A DNA stretch of 64,000 nt from Perca fluviatilis. Lineage: Eukaryota; Chordata; Actinopteri; Perciformes; Percidae. The position numbers and the translations under genes are program-made. Positions within the stretch are counted from its first letter, which is position 1, and the number at the start of each line of letters is the position of its first letter. This document shows positions 1-12,000 of the stretch, in pieces. The stretch lies in contig NC_053112.1 in assembly GCF_010015445.1 (NCBI RefSeq), positions 34,768,998 through 34,832,997 of the forward strand, given 5' to 3'. The notes beneath the pieces were generated by a model. That model did not search any database. It had not been told where the DNA came from and was given only the letters and a program-made list of their open reading frames with translations.

Positions 1-63
1 ACTATACTCAACGAGACAACGCAAATATACGCAAATTCAAATATAAACAGAACAAGGACTTTA

Positions 64-81
64 TTCTCTCTCTCTCTCTCT

Positions 82-155
<74 letters not shown>

Positions 156-182
156 CTTCTCTCTCTCTCTCTCTCTCTCTCA
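64..182 (+). repeat. CT/T low-complexity tract forming the polypyrimidine tract of the trim2 last intron
   Basis: A (TC)n run, then about 70 consecutive T, then a second (CT)n run that leads directly into the CAG acceptor of the trim2 last exon. The tract serves as the polypyrimidine tract but is several times the usual length, and is probably length-polymorphic. Confidence 0.9.
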
Positions 183-183
183 G

Positions 184-336
184 GTGTTTGATGGCAGCGG
201 TTCGTTCCTGTCCTACATCAACACATCAGCAGACCCGCTGTACGGCCCACAGGGACTGGCTCTCACCTCTGACGGACATGTTGTGGTTGCAGATTCTGGC
301 AACCACTGCTTCAAAATCTACCGCTACCTGCAGTAG
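184..336 (+). CDS. trim2: trim2 last coding exon, C-terminal end of the NHL repeat domain (5' part of gene outside window)
   Basis: After an AG acceptor at 182-183 the frame reads 50 codons and a TAG stop at 334-336, beginning [15 protein letters not shown] and ending [11 protein letters not shown]. This matches the conserved C-terminus of TRIM2/TRIM3, the last blade of the six-bladed NHL beta-propeller. TRIM2 is a cytoplasmic RING E3 ubiquitin ligase of neurons; the NHL domain binds substrates. The RING, B-box, coiled-coil and filamin domains would lie upstream, outside the window. TRIM2 and TRIM3 are almost identical here; I choose trim2 because mnd1 and tmem131l follow on the same strand, as beside human TRIM2. 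The first in-frame Met in this stretch is not a start: the reading frame is open from the acceptor. Confidence 0.93.
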   Translation: MFDGSGSFLSYINTSADPLYGPQGLALTSDGHVVVADSGNHCFKIYRYLQ

Positions 337-1810
337 CCATTATCTCTCAATGCACAAAACTGTACAGTGTATATACACACACACACCCCACACATGCACT
401 CATTAGTTGGGAGCGACTGACAGATTTGTACTCACCCATTCATTCCTTGAATCATGCGGTCATTGTGCCATCTGTGTGACTGTGGCATCCTGTCTGACCT
501 CCTAAACTGAAGAAACTACAGAGAGAATGACTTGTGGTTTGAATTGAAGTGAGAGGATCTACGATATTCACGGACTGGACAGGCTGCTGCTGATTGGTGC
601 TTTTAGGGGTCCTTCGTAACCTTGTTCACATTCCATCTTAATTACACTGATTTGAAAAGGAAAACTTAAGCATTGTACATATGTTAAACTTCTTTTGATT
701 TGCTGTGATATGGCAGAAAAACTGGAGAAAAAAAATAATTGTATTGCACTTGTTCCTAAAATACTGGTTGGACACTGTTAAGTTAGATTGAAATTGAAGT
801 AAAGACTTCTTAGTCGCCTGAAAAATAATGGGATTTCTATTTATAGTTCCAGTGACTGCAGCTTCCTGTTAAGTGCTCGGAGTCCTCACATTTTGCCTGT
901 TCACTATAACGGAAAAATATTCCACCTACCTAGCTGCAGGGTGTTTTAGAGCATGATTAGGCATCTCTGTGCATGCTGTTTTTACTGTTAAACACCAGAA
1001 AAGCTACTGTGCACTATATATAAATGTTTCAAGCTGACACTTAACAATACCACCAAACTAAACTATGAATGGAAGCACTGTATCAAACACAATACTATCT
1101 CTATGTAAAAATGACTAGTCAATGTAATTTGTATCGCTTTAAATTGAAACACACACACACACACATACACGCACACAGTTGTTAAAGTATGCTGATAACT
1201 TCTGCTTAATTGTTTTTTACAAAAACAGTTTGTGTGTGTGCAAGACAAGTGTGATTGTGTGAGTGCGTTGTGATCAATTAAGGTACCAAACAAAAGCCAC
1301 TCAATGTTCACCTACAAATCTGCTGTGATTATTTGCAAACTTTTTTTTTTGCAGAAGTTTGATTAAATAGCAAAAATAGTGAAAAATAAACTCAGTTTTT
1401 AGACGCATCAGTGAAAACGTTTGTTCAAGTTGCAATGCAGGTTTAATCAAACATCAGACGCAGAGCTGTGATCACCTTCACTCCTTACCATGTGCTCTTT
1501 GCCTATACCATGTTTTTCAGAAATCTGTAGAAGTAATAAGTTGTATTTTAGTAAAAAGACCGATTTTGTTATCCTCAAAGATGAAATATGTAGTTCCAAC
1601 AATTGAGGTGTGTGTTGTAAAAAAAAAAAAGCACTGTGCTCCTATTATAACGCCTTCACAATTTATTTGTCCTCAAGCACATAGTTTTCAGTACTTGCAT
1701 TTGAGTTTAGTAATCCATTTTTTACACAATCCTTATAAATTATTTGTTTTCCATTTTCTTGTTTATATTTGTAATGCCAACTGGAATTAAAGTGCCCATA
1801 GGAAAGAATA
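337..1810 (+). other. trim2: trim2 3' UTR (inferred extent)
   Basis: Non-coding AT-rich sequence follows the trim2 stop. Candidate poly(A) signals are AATAAA at 1385-1390 and ATTAAA at 1786-1791, so short and long 3' ends are possible. A short CA microsatellite sits near 1150-1175. Small ORFs here have no family resemblance. The end is inferred from the last signal. Confidence 0.55.
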
Positions 1811-2215
1811 CTGTGTTCTGTAATTGATTTTGTGGTGTCATTATAAGGGGCATTTGTTAGTAGCTTATAGCTGATAACTTTTTTTTTTTTTTATATATAG
1901 TATCTATTCGTTTGAAGACTGACACTAGTATGTCATAAATGCAATTTGCATGTTCATTATTCTAAAAATCTGTTAAGGTTTGCAGGTAGCCTATTTTAAT
2001 TCTCCCTCCACTTATCAATCAGTGTTTTCAATATGATTGGTGATAACCAAAGACTGCAAATCTGCACAGCACACTGTCACTCATGTCGTTGTCGTTGACC
2101 GCAGACCTACAGAAATTAATACCGGTAGTTAATATTTTGACAATTAGGGCCTTTTTTATTATACATTCCTGTCCCTATTTAAACAATGTATTTTGTTAGA
2201 CAGCAGAGGGAGTCA
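1811..2215. other. trim2-mnd1 intergenic spacer, nothing recognised
   Basis: AT-rich sequence with short T runs. I see no ORF, RNA gene or delimited repeat. Confidence 0.5.
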
Positions 2216-2597
2216 TGCTGCGTTCCAGGCAACCCGTAACTCGTGTTTTCACAACCGTCTACCAGTGAAAGTGCCCTGGAACGGCAGTCAAACCCGTAAC
2301 ATACTATCCGTGAACTCGTACCAGATCGTTGTACTCCCAGTTACAGTTTTTGACGTCACACACACATAAACAACAATGGCGACCTCGTTGATGCTGTACA
2401 GACGCCGTTTATTAACAGTGATAAGTAGAAATTAATAGACATAAATAGGCAACGTAAAGTAACCTAGATAGCTAACGTCAACGTTAGGTAGCCGCTAGGT
2501 AGAAGGGTTTGTGGTGACTTTGCCTGGAATGCTACCAACTCGTGAGTCGTGACTTGAAGTCGTAACTTACGCGTTAAAAACTGTCTGGAACGCAGCA
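2216..2597. mobile_element. MITE with TGCTGCGTTCCAG terminal inverted repeats, 3-bp TSD
   Basis: The left end TGCTGCGTTCCAGGCA and the inverse of the right end, TGCTGCGTTCCAGACA, match at 15 of 16 bases. TCA flanks both ends (2213-2215 and 2598-2600). A 3-bp TSD and a short non-coding body suggest a PIF/Harbinger-like MITE, but the class is inferred from TSD length only. It lies just upstream of the mnd1 promoter region. Confidence 0.7.
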
Positions 2598-3056
2598 TCA
2601 GAAATCACGAGAAGTCGTCCAACAACATCGCTCCTCCCCGTTAAAGTAATGCTGCCTTCACTTGTTGTCGGAAATAATCATGACTGAAGCGAGCAAAGAA
2701 GACCCTTACGACCCAAAACCGGCAAACATGACCGTTTTTCTGCGGTACGCTGAGACGTGACTTTGCACCATAAATCGATGTGCCTAGTAGCTTTTAAAAA
2801 TAAATAAACTAAGCACACTTCCTATCAACAGTTTGCTAATAACTTACATCCCAATACTCCGCACGGGACCGTGGTAATTTGGAGTTTACGAGGAGCTATG
2901 AAGGCAGCAGAACCCCCGTCACAGCCTTCCGCGGGAAATTTGGACGATTTCTTACTTATTTGGATTATAAACATAACCTCAGCGTTATAGCTATAACACA
3001 TTGTAAAGCACAACCTTAATGTTAGTGGACGTTGCTGGTACAGCCAACATAATAAA
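2598..3056 (+). promoter_or_regulatory. mnd1: putative mnd1 promoter and 5' UTR
   Basis: The interval between the MITE and the mnd1 ATG must hold the promoter and 5' UTR. No convincing TATA box or factor site was identified, and the transcription start cannot be placed from sequence. Confidence 0.4.
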
Positions 3057-6000
3057 ATGGTAAGCGGATGTTCATCTTTATGATGATGTGATAGTGCTTC
3101 AGACAAGACCGACGTTTAAAGATACGTAACGTTACAAGCTAGCTAGCATTTCCAAGCTAGCTAGCTCCCAGCAAACGATAACAATCCCGGCAGTTAGCTA
3201 GCTAGCTACGTCACCAAGTTATTACAATGACTTAGCTAGCTAGCATTACACTTAACAATATGTTACCCATCATGTATGTGTATGTTACTCTTATTTAGGA
3301 CCGTCGTACTACGTTTCATGACCTATTAACATTATGTAGCATAGCTAACGTTAATTAGCTCTATCGTTACGTCCTCATAATTGAGGACATATTAATACAG
3401 GAACACACCGGAGGAAAGGTGAAAAATAATAAAAGCTAGACATAGCTACTCAAATGGAGCAGCAAGCCATGTAAATCACTGAGAACATTGTTGCCTGGTG
3501 ACCGGAAGCTGTACTACAACAACACTGACGTAGAAGCAAAGAGCCCCACAGGTAGCAATTATAGCCTATATTGCTGTGTAATATAGTGGCATATTAGTGG
3601 CTGTTACTAAAAGTATCCAGGCCTTATGTTACATTAAACTATCTGTTACAGTCAAAGAAGAAAGGACTAAGTTTGGAAGAGAAGAGAACTCGCATGATGG
3701 AGATTTTCTTTGAAACGGTGAGTTCTCCAATTGCAGATGGCCACATAACGGTTTAAAGTAGGAATCAGAGTCAGCTTTAATGGCTTGACTCCGTATTTTC
3801 ATTGCTCAATGTACTTGCACAGAAATTGACATAACAGCTAAGAATAAGGACAACAAAGCTGGACAAAAGGTATAGACAGCACTGTTATGCCCACAACTAT
3901 GTGAAACATTGGTATATATTATATATAAATCAAATATAATCAATCAAATAAAATAAAATCATTGTGACTATCAATATAATTTAGACTACAATGTATTTCA
4001 AAGCTAATCACTTTACTTACTAGCCAGTTTTGTTATGTGTTTCATTTTCTTTAATGCAATCTGAGTATTATTCTTAATGTCGCTAATTTTGATTAAGGCT
4101 GCCCACTTTATGTGAAGGAGACAAAAGCTAACATACAAACTACCTACCAAACCATAAATGGACCTGACTGTAATGACTTGACACTCTGAGTGATACTGAG
4201 AAAGTTTTGTGTTGTAATTTTAAAACCTGCAACAGATAAGGAACAGGTTGTTCTTTAAAGAAAATCATCACTTGGTCATGTGGTTTTCTTTCTCTTTGAT
4301 ACACATACATATCATCTGCACACATATATGCTATTTGTAATTAAACTGGCCCAACAAAGTCATATTAGCCAATAAAATGAAAATTTAGAAAGAGATCTTT
4401 TTTTTTAAATGCTTAAAATAATTCTTTTTCTGACGCTAAACAAAAAAAAATCACAGTTTAAGTCCTTGCAAAGTAAGTTATTTTGATTAGTTAATAATAT
4501 ACTGGTAGTAAAACAAAGTTTAAAAGTGCTGTGCATGGAACATTTCAGCACTACAATGAGATAAAATTAGGCAAAAACAAGTATAGAAATAATGTTTTTG
4601 TTTTTGGCTGCCCAAAATAGGTAAACTATGACAAGAAATACCTGGAAAGGCAGAGTTACTGTTTATAATAAAACAATGACGACTGTAATCCATGAATATA
4701 TCAGTTTTTTTCATTTCCAAAAAGCTTGAATAAAGTGCAGCCAAAAACTAGATTCTGATACAGACTGAGATAGATGATTTAGATCAGGGGTCTTCAACGT
4801 TTTTTAAACCAAGGACCCTTAACTGAAAGAGAGATGGAGCAGGGACCCCCTACTACATGTGTTGTGTGTGTGTATATATATTGGCTACCTTAATGACTAC
4901 CTTACTCTGATAGGCCAGTAAGCAGATTGGATTTATATTTGCTAATAATATATTGGATTCTTGTTAAGACATTTTAATTTCTGAAAAAACTTTCAAAAAT
5001 TAACAATAATTTGGAGTCTGCAGTGACTCTGAGGACCCCCTAGGGGTCCCGGACCCCCTGTTGAAGATCTCTGATTTAGATGGTAAATAGTTCCTTTTTG
5101 TATGATAAAATGATAAAAACAAATGTTTTTCCTTGTATGTGTTCCCTCATTCTCTTTGTAGAAAGATGTGTTTCAGCTGAAAGACATTGAGAAGATCGCT
5201 CCTAAGACAAAGGGAATAAGTGAGTAATGATCAACCGTTTTAGTAGAGATTTTTAAAATGGTGTCCAGCTGGTGTGAGATGTCACGTCACTCTATTTTTG
5301 GTAAAGAAAAATAATGTGGGAGCTGAGTCTGAACACTAGACACTGTGATTTCCAAAGGGGAAACATAATGCACTAACATTTTAAACATTTGTCATGTTTT
5401 ACTTTTGTTTGCAGTTGCAGTTATGCCCATTAACCACACTGACCTTGTATGTCAAGCAGCAGATATTTTTATGGTAATCGACAGTGAACAGAACTATTTA
5501 TTGTTGCATACTTCACACTTTAGTTAAACATGCACTTTCATCTGAAAGGGTTGCACTTTTACAACAGTATATTTAGTTCATAATACAAAACAGGCACTAA
5601 ATTAAGCCCCTGTTTACACGAATACGCTCGCGGGTGAAAACCACAAAATATTTTATTAGCTGTGCCTTTTGTTTAGATGGTGACGGCATTCCTGGGGCTT
5701 AAAGGTCCCATGACATGGTGCTCTTTGGATGCTTTTATATAGGCCTTAGTGGTCCCCTAATACTGTATCTGAAGTCTGTTTCCCAAAATTCAGCCTTGGT
5801 GCAGAATTACAGCCACTAGAGCCAGTCCCACAATGAGCTTTCCTTAGGATGTGCCATTTCTGTGTCTGTAGCTATTGAGGAGAGGGGGGGGGGCAAGGTG
5901 GAAGGTGGGGGTGTGGCCACTTTGCTCGTTTGAAAGCCATGATGTCTCTCTCTCATGGGTGGGCCAAATTCTCTGGGCGGGCAAAGCAGAGAAAGGGGAG

Positions 6001-9000
6001 GTAACCTTGCTCCTTATGACCTCATAAGGAGCAAGATTCCAGATCGGCCCATCTGAGCTTTCATTTTCTCAAAGGCAGAGCAGGATACCCAGGGCTCGGT
6101 TTACACCTATCACCATTTCTAGCCACTGGGGGACCATAGGCAGGCTGGGGGAACGCATATTAATGTTAAAAATGTTAATGTCATAAAGTGAAATTTTCAT
6201 GCCATGGGACCTTTTTAAAAACGCAAAAAAGTGAAACCACCTTCCAGAGTGGAAATCTCAAAAACGCTCCACTGTCGCATTCCCGTCTAAAGGGTAAAAT
6301 CGTGTGTGTGCACTGTGTGTGTGTGTGTGTGCCGTGTTTGTGTCGCGTGTCTGTGTGTGCATTGTTTAGAGCAATAACTCCACCTCCTCGTCAGTCCAGA
6401 CAAAATTATCAGCTTTTGTTGTTCGCTTCGTGCTACTAGGGAGAGGAGAGGGAGAGTAGTAGAACGAAGGTTCTTCGCAGTAGGGCTGCACGATTATGGC
6501 CAAAATGATAATCACGATTATTTTGATCAATATTGAGATCACGATTAATTATCACGATTATTTGTTGATTTTAGTCAAAACTAATTTTATTGTCACATAA
6601 TTATATAATTATAACTGCTTTTACATCCATATTGTGCTACATTCCTACTAATACATCCATATTGTGCTACATTCCTCCTTTATTGAAGGATACTGTGAAG
6701 GAGTATGCCATTTCAGCTGTTGTGCGACCGCTTTCCACACATGCATGTTTGCCGTGAAAGATACAGGCAACGCAATTTTCTGTTCACGATTAGCGGCATG
6801 TGGTGCCTGGTATCTACCGGACGAAATAGCTACCGCAGTTTCTGTGGCTCATTACGCTGCCACTTACATGTCTGCGTTGCGGCTCTGATGCTCCGAAACC
6901 CACGTTAGAGGCAACATAAACATCGCTGAATGTCACGCTAGTAAACACTAATAACACGTTACACAGCAGGTAACGTTAGGCTACCGTTAGCCACAGTAGC
7001 TGACTGCTAAACAGTGTAGTGTGTCTGTATTTCACTGTAGGATTCCAACAGCAGGACATCCAACAGTCTGCTGCTAAAGCTATGAGCTAAAAGACACAAA
7101 CTAGCACTGGTCGCTGCTGTTGTCTGAAAAACAACACAGACGGGACAAAACGTTGCGTTTACTGGTAAACTGGTAAACATTGTGACCGGCTTATGATGAC
7201 CGACTGCTACCTGTTGTGGAATTTTCCTCACGTTACTCCGTCCTCTGTGACTGTCTACATCTAGAAACTAAGCTGCGCGGCGCAGGCAGGGAACAGCTCT
7301 GATTGGCTCATGGAGACAAGTGATCAGACAGTGGTTTATGGAGCGCTAGATTGGCTTTGCAAAAACTGTTCTATGAAGGGAATGACGCATTTTAAATATC
7401 GCTCGATCACGCAAATTTGATCGTGGGAAGCCAAAATCGTGATTGTGATTAAAATTCGATTAATTGGGCAGCCCTACTTTGCAGGCGCGCAGACTTGGTG
7501 GATCGCATTTCACACACTTTTGCGTCACCATATGCACTTGCGTTTTCTCTTCAGATCGTTTCCGTCTAAACATAGCCTAAATCATTCAGGACTTATAAAC
7601 ATAGGCATCAATGTTAGTGAGACCAGCAGATGATTTAGTGCGCTTTTACGTAAAATACCATCAGTTTATTTCCAAAGACCATTCAGTCAGTATCAACAGG
7701 CATTGCACCCTCTTGCATTCGTGAAAACATTGTGGTGACATGCTTGCAACGTGACCATGGCAACCAGGTCTAGTTGTTGCCATCTTAACTGTATTCTAGC
7801 CAGCCCCAGCAATGGCAGCAATCTCATAGTGCAGAGTATTGTTGGAAGCTTTTGGTTTTAAATAAAACACATTCTCTTAATGTCAACACGGAGCCCAACA
7901 TTATGAGTATCGAGGGAATATTTAAAATACAAACTGGGATGTTTAAGTGCTGCAGAGGAACAAAGCTGTGTTGTGTATGTTTGGGTGAACTGAAGAGGGA
8001 TTTTGTTTTAGAATCGACATAACATTAATCTGGAGAAACTGGATTGTGTTGCTGTGATTAAAAGCACATGTTTTGGTCCCCCTTACTTGGGCATGATAAA
8101 GTTACTGAGTGATGGGGGGGGGGGCGGGGGCAACAAGAGATCTGCATTATGGGCAAGTTTTCCTGTAGGGGAGAGCATGTGAGAAAAGGGGCCAAGGGAG
8201 TGATCTCAGCTAAACTGAAAAAAAAAAGCGTGGTATACTGGTTAAATTAAAAGGCAGAATAGTTTGAAGTTGAAAATGGGCAAAAATCTATTTGAATCAC
8301 GTGAACAGAAACAAGACAACGGACTGGAAAAGACAGCCCTGAAGTCATGCACACACAGAGTTTGGTTGATCCATCCAGAGTGTTTTTAATTTTCAATCCT
8401 TTTATTTTTTTCCGCTGCTGTTCAACGTCCTCTCAGGACTCAGCACAGCTCAGCCCTGAGCAGATACGCTCTTTCAGTTTTACAGTGGACCGGCTGAGCA
8501 AATGTGTGGGAGTATCACATTTCACCGCTGACACTGTTCAAGATGGAACTCCTGCTCCATTACATCCTCTCATGCAATGTTCTCTCAGATAAGCATACAA
8601 CAGACACAGAGGCTGCAGATGTGTGGGTTTAGTTGTGTGAACATGTGAGTGGTATGCCTTGCCAACAGTAAAAATGAGACCTGATGCTGACTTGTGCTTT
8701 TTTTTAAATCCTCAGTAGAATGCAATGTTATACCGAACATCAGATACATTTTCACATCATTATTGATATGTTCTACGCTTGTAGCAATCATACCTCTACT
8801 CCACAATCAATAATCCACACATGGCATCAACTGCTAAGAAGGCAGTGCAGTAATAGAAAATGGAGGGTTTTTGACCTTTTTGATGTCGGTGGTGTTCTTT
8901 CCTCTCTCTCTGCTGCTTTAAGCTCCCATGTCTGTGAAGGACGTGCTGCAGAGCCTGGTGGATGACAACATGGTGGACTGTGAAAGAGTGGGTACGTCCA

Positions 9001-12000
9001 ACTACTACTGGGCCTTTCCCAGCAAAGCCCTGCACGCTCGCAAGAAAAAACTGGAGGAGCTGCAAAGTCAGGTGAGGACACTCCGTTTTAGTCTGAAAAC
9101 GACCTCATATCTCAAAAGCTGCAGGTGCTACTTAACAAAACCCAATGAATACAGAACACTTTGCTCTATACAGCACAGACACTGTGATGTACAGCATCTC
9201 TCCAGAGCTGATAATGGATTTTTCTATTAAAAATACCTATATTTTTGTGAAAGGAGAAGATAGATTTTCATATTTTTTTTTCACCAAAGGTTGTGTTTTC
9301 TGGAAGACACTGCACACTATAGTTTACAATAAATGAGGTCAGCATATGACGAGCACGGCCCAGAAAGCGCTTCTGTTAATAACAAGGCAAAGAGAAAAAT
9401 GGGAAGTGGTGGTGGTTTAATTATTGAATTCCCGAATACAAAAACAAAACAAAATAATGAGCCCTATTCATAAGTGAGAATCGGAAATCTCCCATGTTGC
9501 ACAGTCTTGGTGGCTTTTGTGAGAGATGTGTTGTCACACTGCACTAACAGTAACTCGTCTTTGGATTTCTGGGTGTCTGTTGCGTCCCACTTCCCTCTCC
9601 TGTTGCATGGCAGACAGATGGTGTGAGGGTGGCGACTCCTCAGAGAATGATGGCCACCAGATTTCTGCGACAGAAGTCAAATGATGTAGAGCAGCAATCT
9701 GTCACCACATAATGACGTGTGATTCTACCATATGCATTACAATATACAGGTCTTATCTGTTAACACAGCGATGTAAATGTGTATGCTTAATGTTATGACT
9801 GTCGGCCTGTTGGCTCTATAGAGTTTATGAGGCTGAAAGCTACCAAAGCAGCAGGTCCAGATGGACTATCTCCAAAAGTATTAAAAGGCTGTGCTTTTCA
9901 ATTAGCAAGCTTTTTTTCAAGTATTTTTAATTATTGTTTCTCTTATAAAGTGTTACCGGATTTATGGAAACAATCTTGCATTATACCAGTACCTAAAAAG
10001 AAAACTGTTGAGTGTATGAATGATCTAAGACCAGTGGCTCTAACCTCCATAGCTATGAAGGTATGTGAGAGAATTGTGTTAAATAGTCTGAAGCCTCATG
10101 TAGAGAATTATCTTGACCCCTGCCAATTTGCTTATCAGAAAGGGAGAGGGGCAGAGGATGCTATTGTCTGTAAATTGGATAGTGTTTATGCTCACTTGGA
10201 TGCAGGGGGACGGTGTGTGAGAATTCTGTATTATGATTTTAGCTCAGCATTCAATACGATACAACCACACATCATTGTAAATAAGCTTTTAATGATGAAG
10301 GTTCCAGGTGTTTTTACTTCTTTTATTCTAAATTTCTTAGAGAACAGGTTTGTTTGTTAAGCTAAACTCAAAAGTTAAGTCAAACAAGATCATGACAAAC
10401 ACAGGTTCACCTCAGGGAACTGTTTTATCACCCTTCCTTTTTTACCATTTACACTGCAGACTACCGTCCACAGCAGGCAAGCTGTCAAGTTGTTAAATTT
10501 GCTGACGACACAGCGCTCATTGGGTTCATTGAAAATGATGACCATAGTCACTATCATAATGAGATAAAAGCTTTTGTTGATTTTTGTGATACTCATTTCC
10601 TAGAACTCAATGTTAAGAAAACTAAAGAATTAGTAATTGATTACAGGAGAAATAAGATGACAACTGAGGCAGTGGAAATTAAAGGTTCAGTAATAGAAAG
10701 AGTGAACACATACAATTATTTGGGCATTGTTTTTAATGATAGGTTAACATGGTCAGATCATGTTGACTTACTGATGAAAAAATTAAGTCCACGGGTATAC
10801 TGTATGAGGAAGTTGCAGTCCTTCAAGGTGAATACAGATGTGGTGAGAATGTTTTTTTATGTCAGTGATATGTAGTGTTTGGAGCTATTGTGTGGTGGGT
10901 TGGGGGGGGGAATGCTGGGATAACCGAGAAGGCCAGGATTGATAGAGTGACTAAAAGGGCTGGAAAAATGGTAGGAGAGTTAAATACAGTGGATCAAGTA
11001 TATGATGAGCGTCTGGCAAAGATGACACAGAAAATAACGAGGGAACCGGGTCACCCTCTTCATGATAATCTGACTGGTAGAGTTATGGAACGTAGCGGTA
11101 GGCTAAGGCCTCCTGTGACACGAACTAAGCGGTATGCTCTCTCTTTTATACCTCAGTCTATCAGACAGCACAACAAGCACTTTAAACGTACATTTTTATA
11201 AATGTTGTATTGTATTTATGTATTGTATTGTATTATATTGTATTGTATTAGGCGGGTGTGAGCACTGTAATTTCCATTTTTATGGATGAAATAAACTTGA
11301 CTTTGAGTCTGTATGAAAAAGTTGGAAGTGTAATTTACAAATTACAACACAGCTTCCTTTTTATTTCAGCCAAATTAATATGCTTTACAGCACTGTAATT
11401 GGTATTCATGTCAATAGACCATTGGTCTCTAATGCACCGGTGAGCAGTCATTAGCAATTTAGATTTTAAGGGTGTATACATAACAGTTGGCGTCTTCTCT
11501 CGGTTAGAAGATGTGCTAACTGGTGTTGATTTGTTGCCTTGTCGGTGATCATTGGTTGTACTCAGTAACGGCTTCCCCACGTATAACTTCAAACAAGTAT
11601 GTCAAGAACAGTAGTGTTGATTTGTATGGTGGAGTACAGGAAATCTCTATTGTCTATGTTTTCTTGGCAGCAGTTTGGTGTTGAATATGGCTAATGTTAG
11701 ACTGTTTTACCTGACAGATTTCTGAAGCAAAGCAGCGGAAAGTGTCCGCAGAGAAAGCGGTTGAAAAAGCGAAAGTAGGACGTGAAGATACAGTAAGGAT
11801 ATTTTCATATGCTTCCACACTTTGTACAGAAAAAAACATCTATTTTGAATGAGAAGTGATAAAAAATAAATCGACAAAGCCATGTTAATCAGACTTATAA
11901 AATCAATCTCTGTCCGTGTGCAGAAGGAGAGAAGCTCTCTGCTGAAGGAGCTGCAGGCTCTAAAAGAGGAGCGAACTCAGCTGCAGGCCGAGTTGGACAA

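Noticed and set aside
5415..5475. Possible extra mnd1 exon after TTTGCAG near 5414
   Set aside because: Including it would break the reading frame, and exon 3 joins directly to exon 4 to give the conserved TPMSVKDVL sequence.
6188..6908. ORFs of 67-83 codons near 6.2-6.9 kb
   Set aside because: They overlap the ends and core of two DNA elements and microsatellite sequence, with no family signature.
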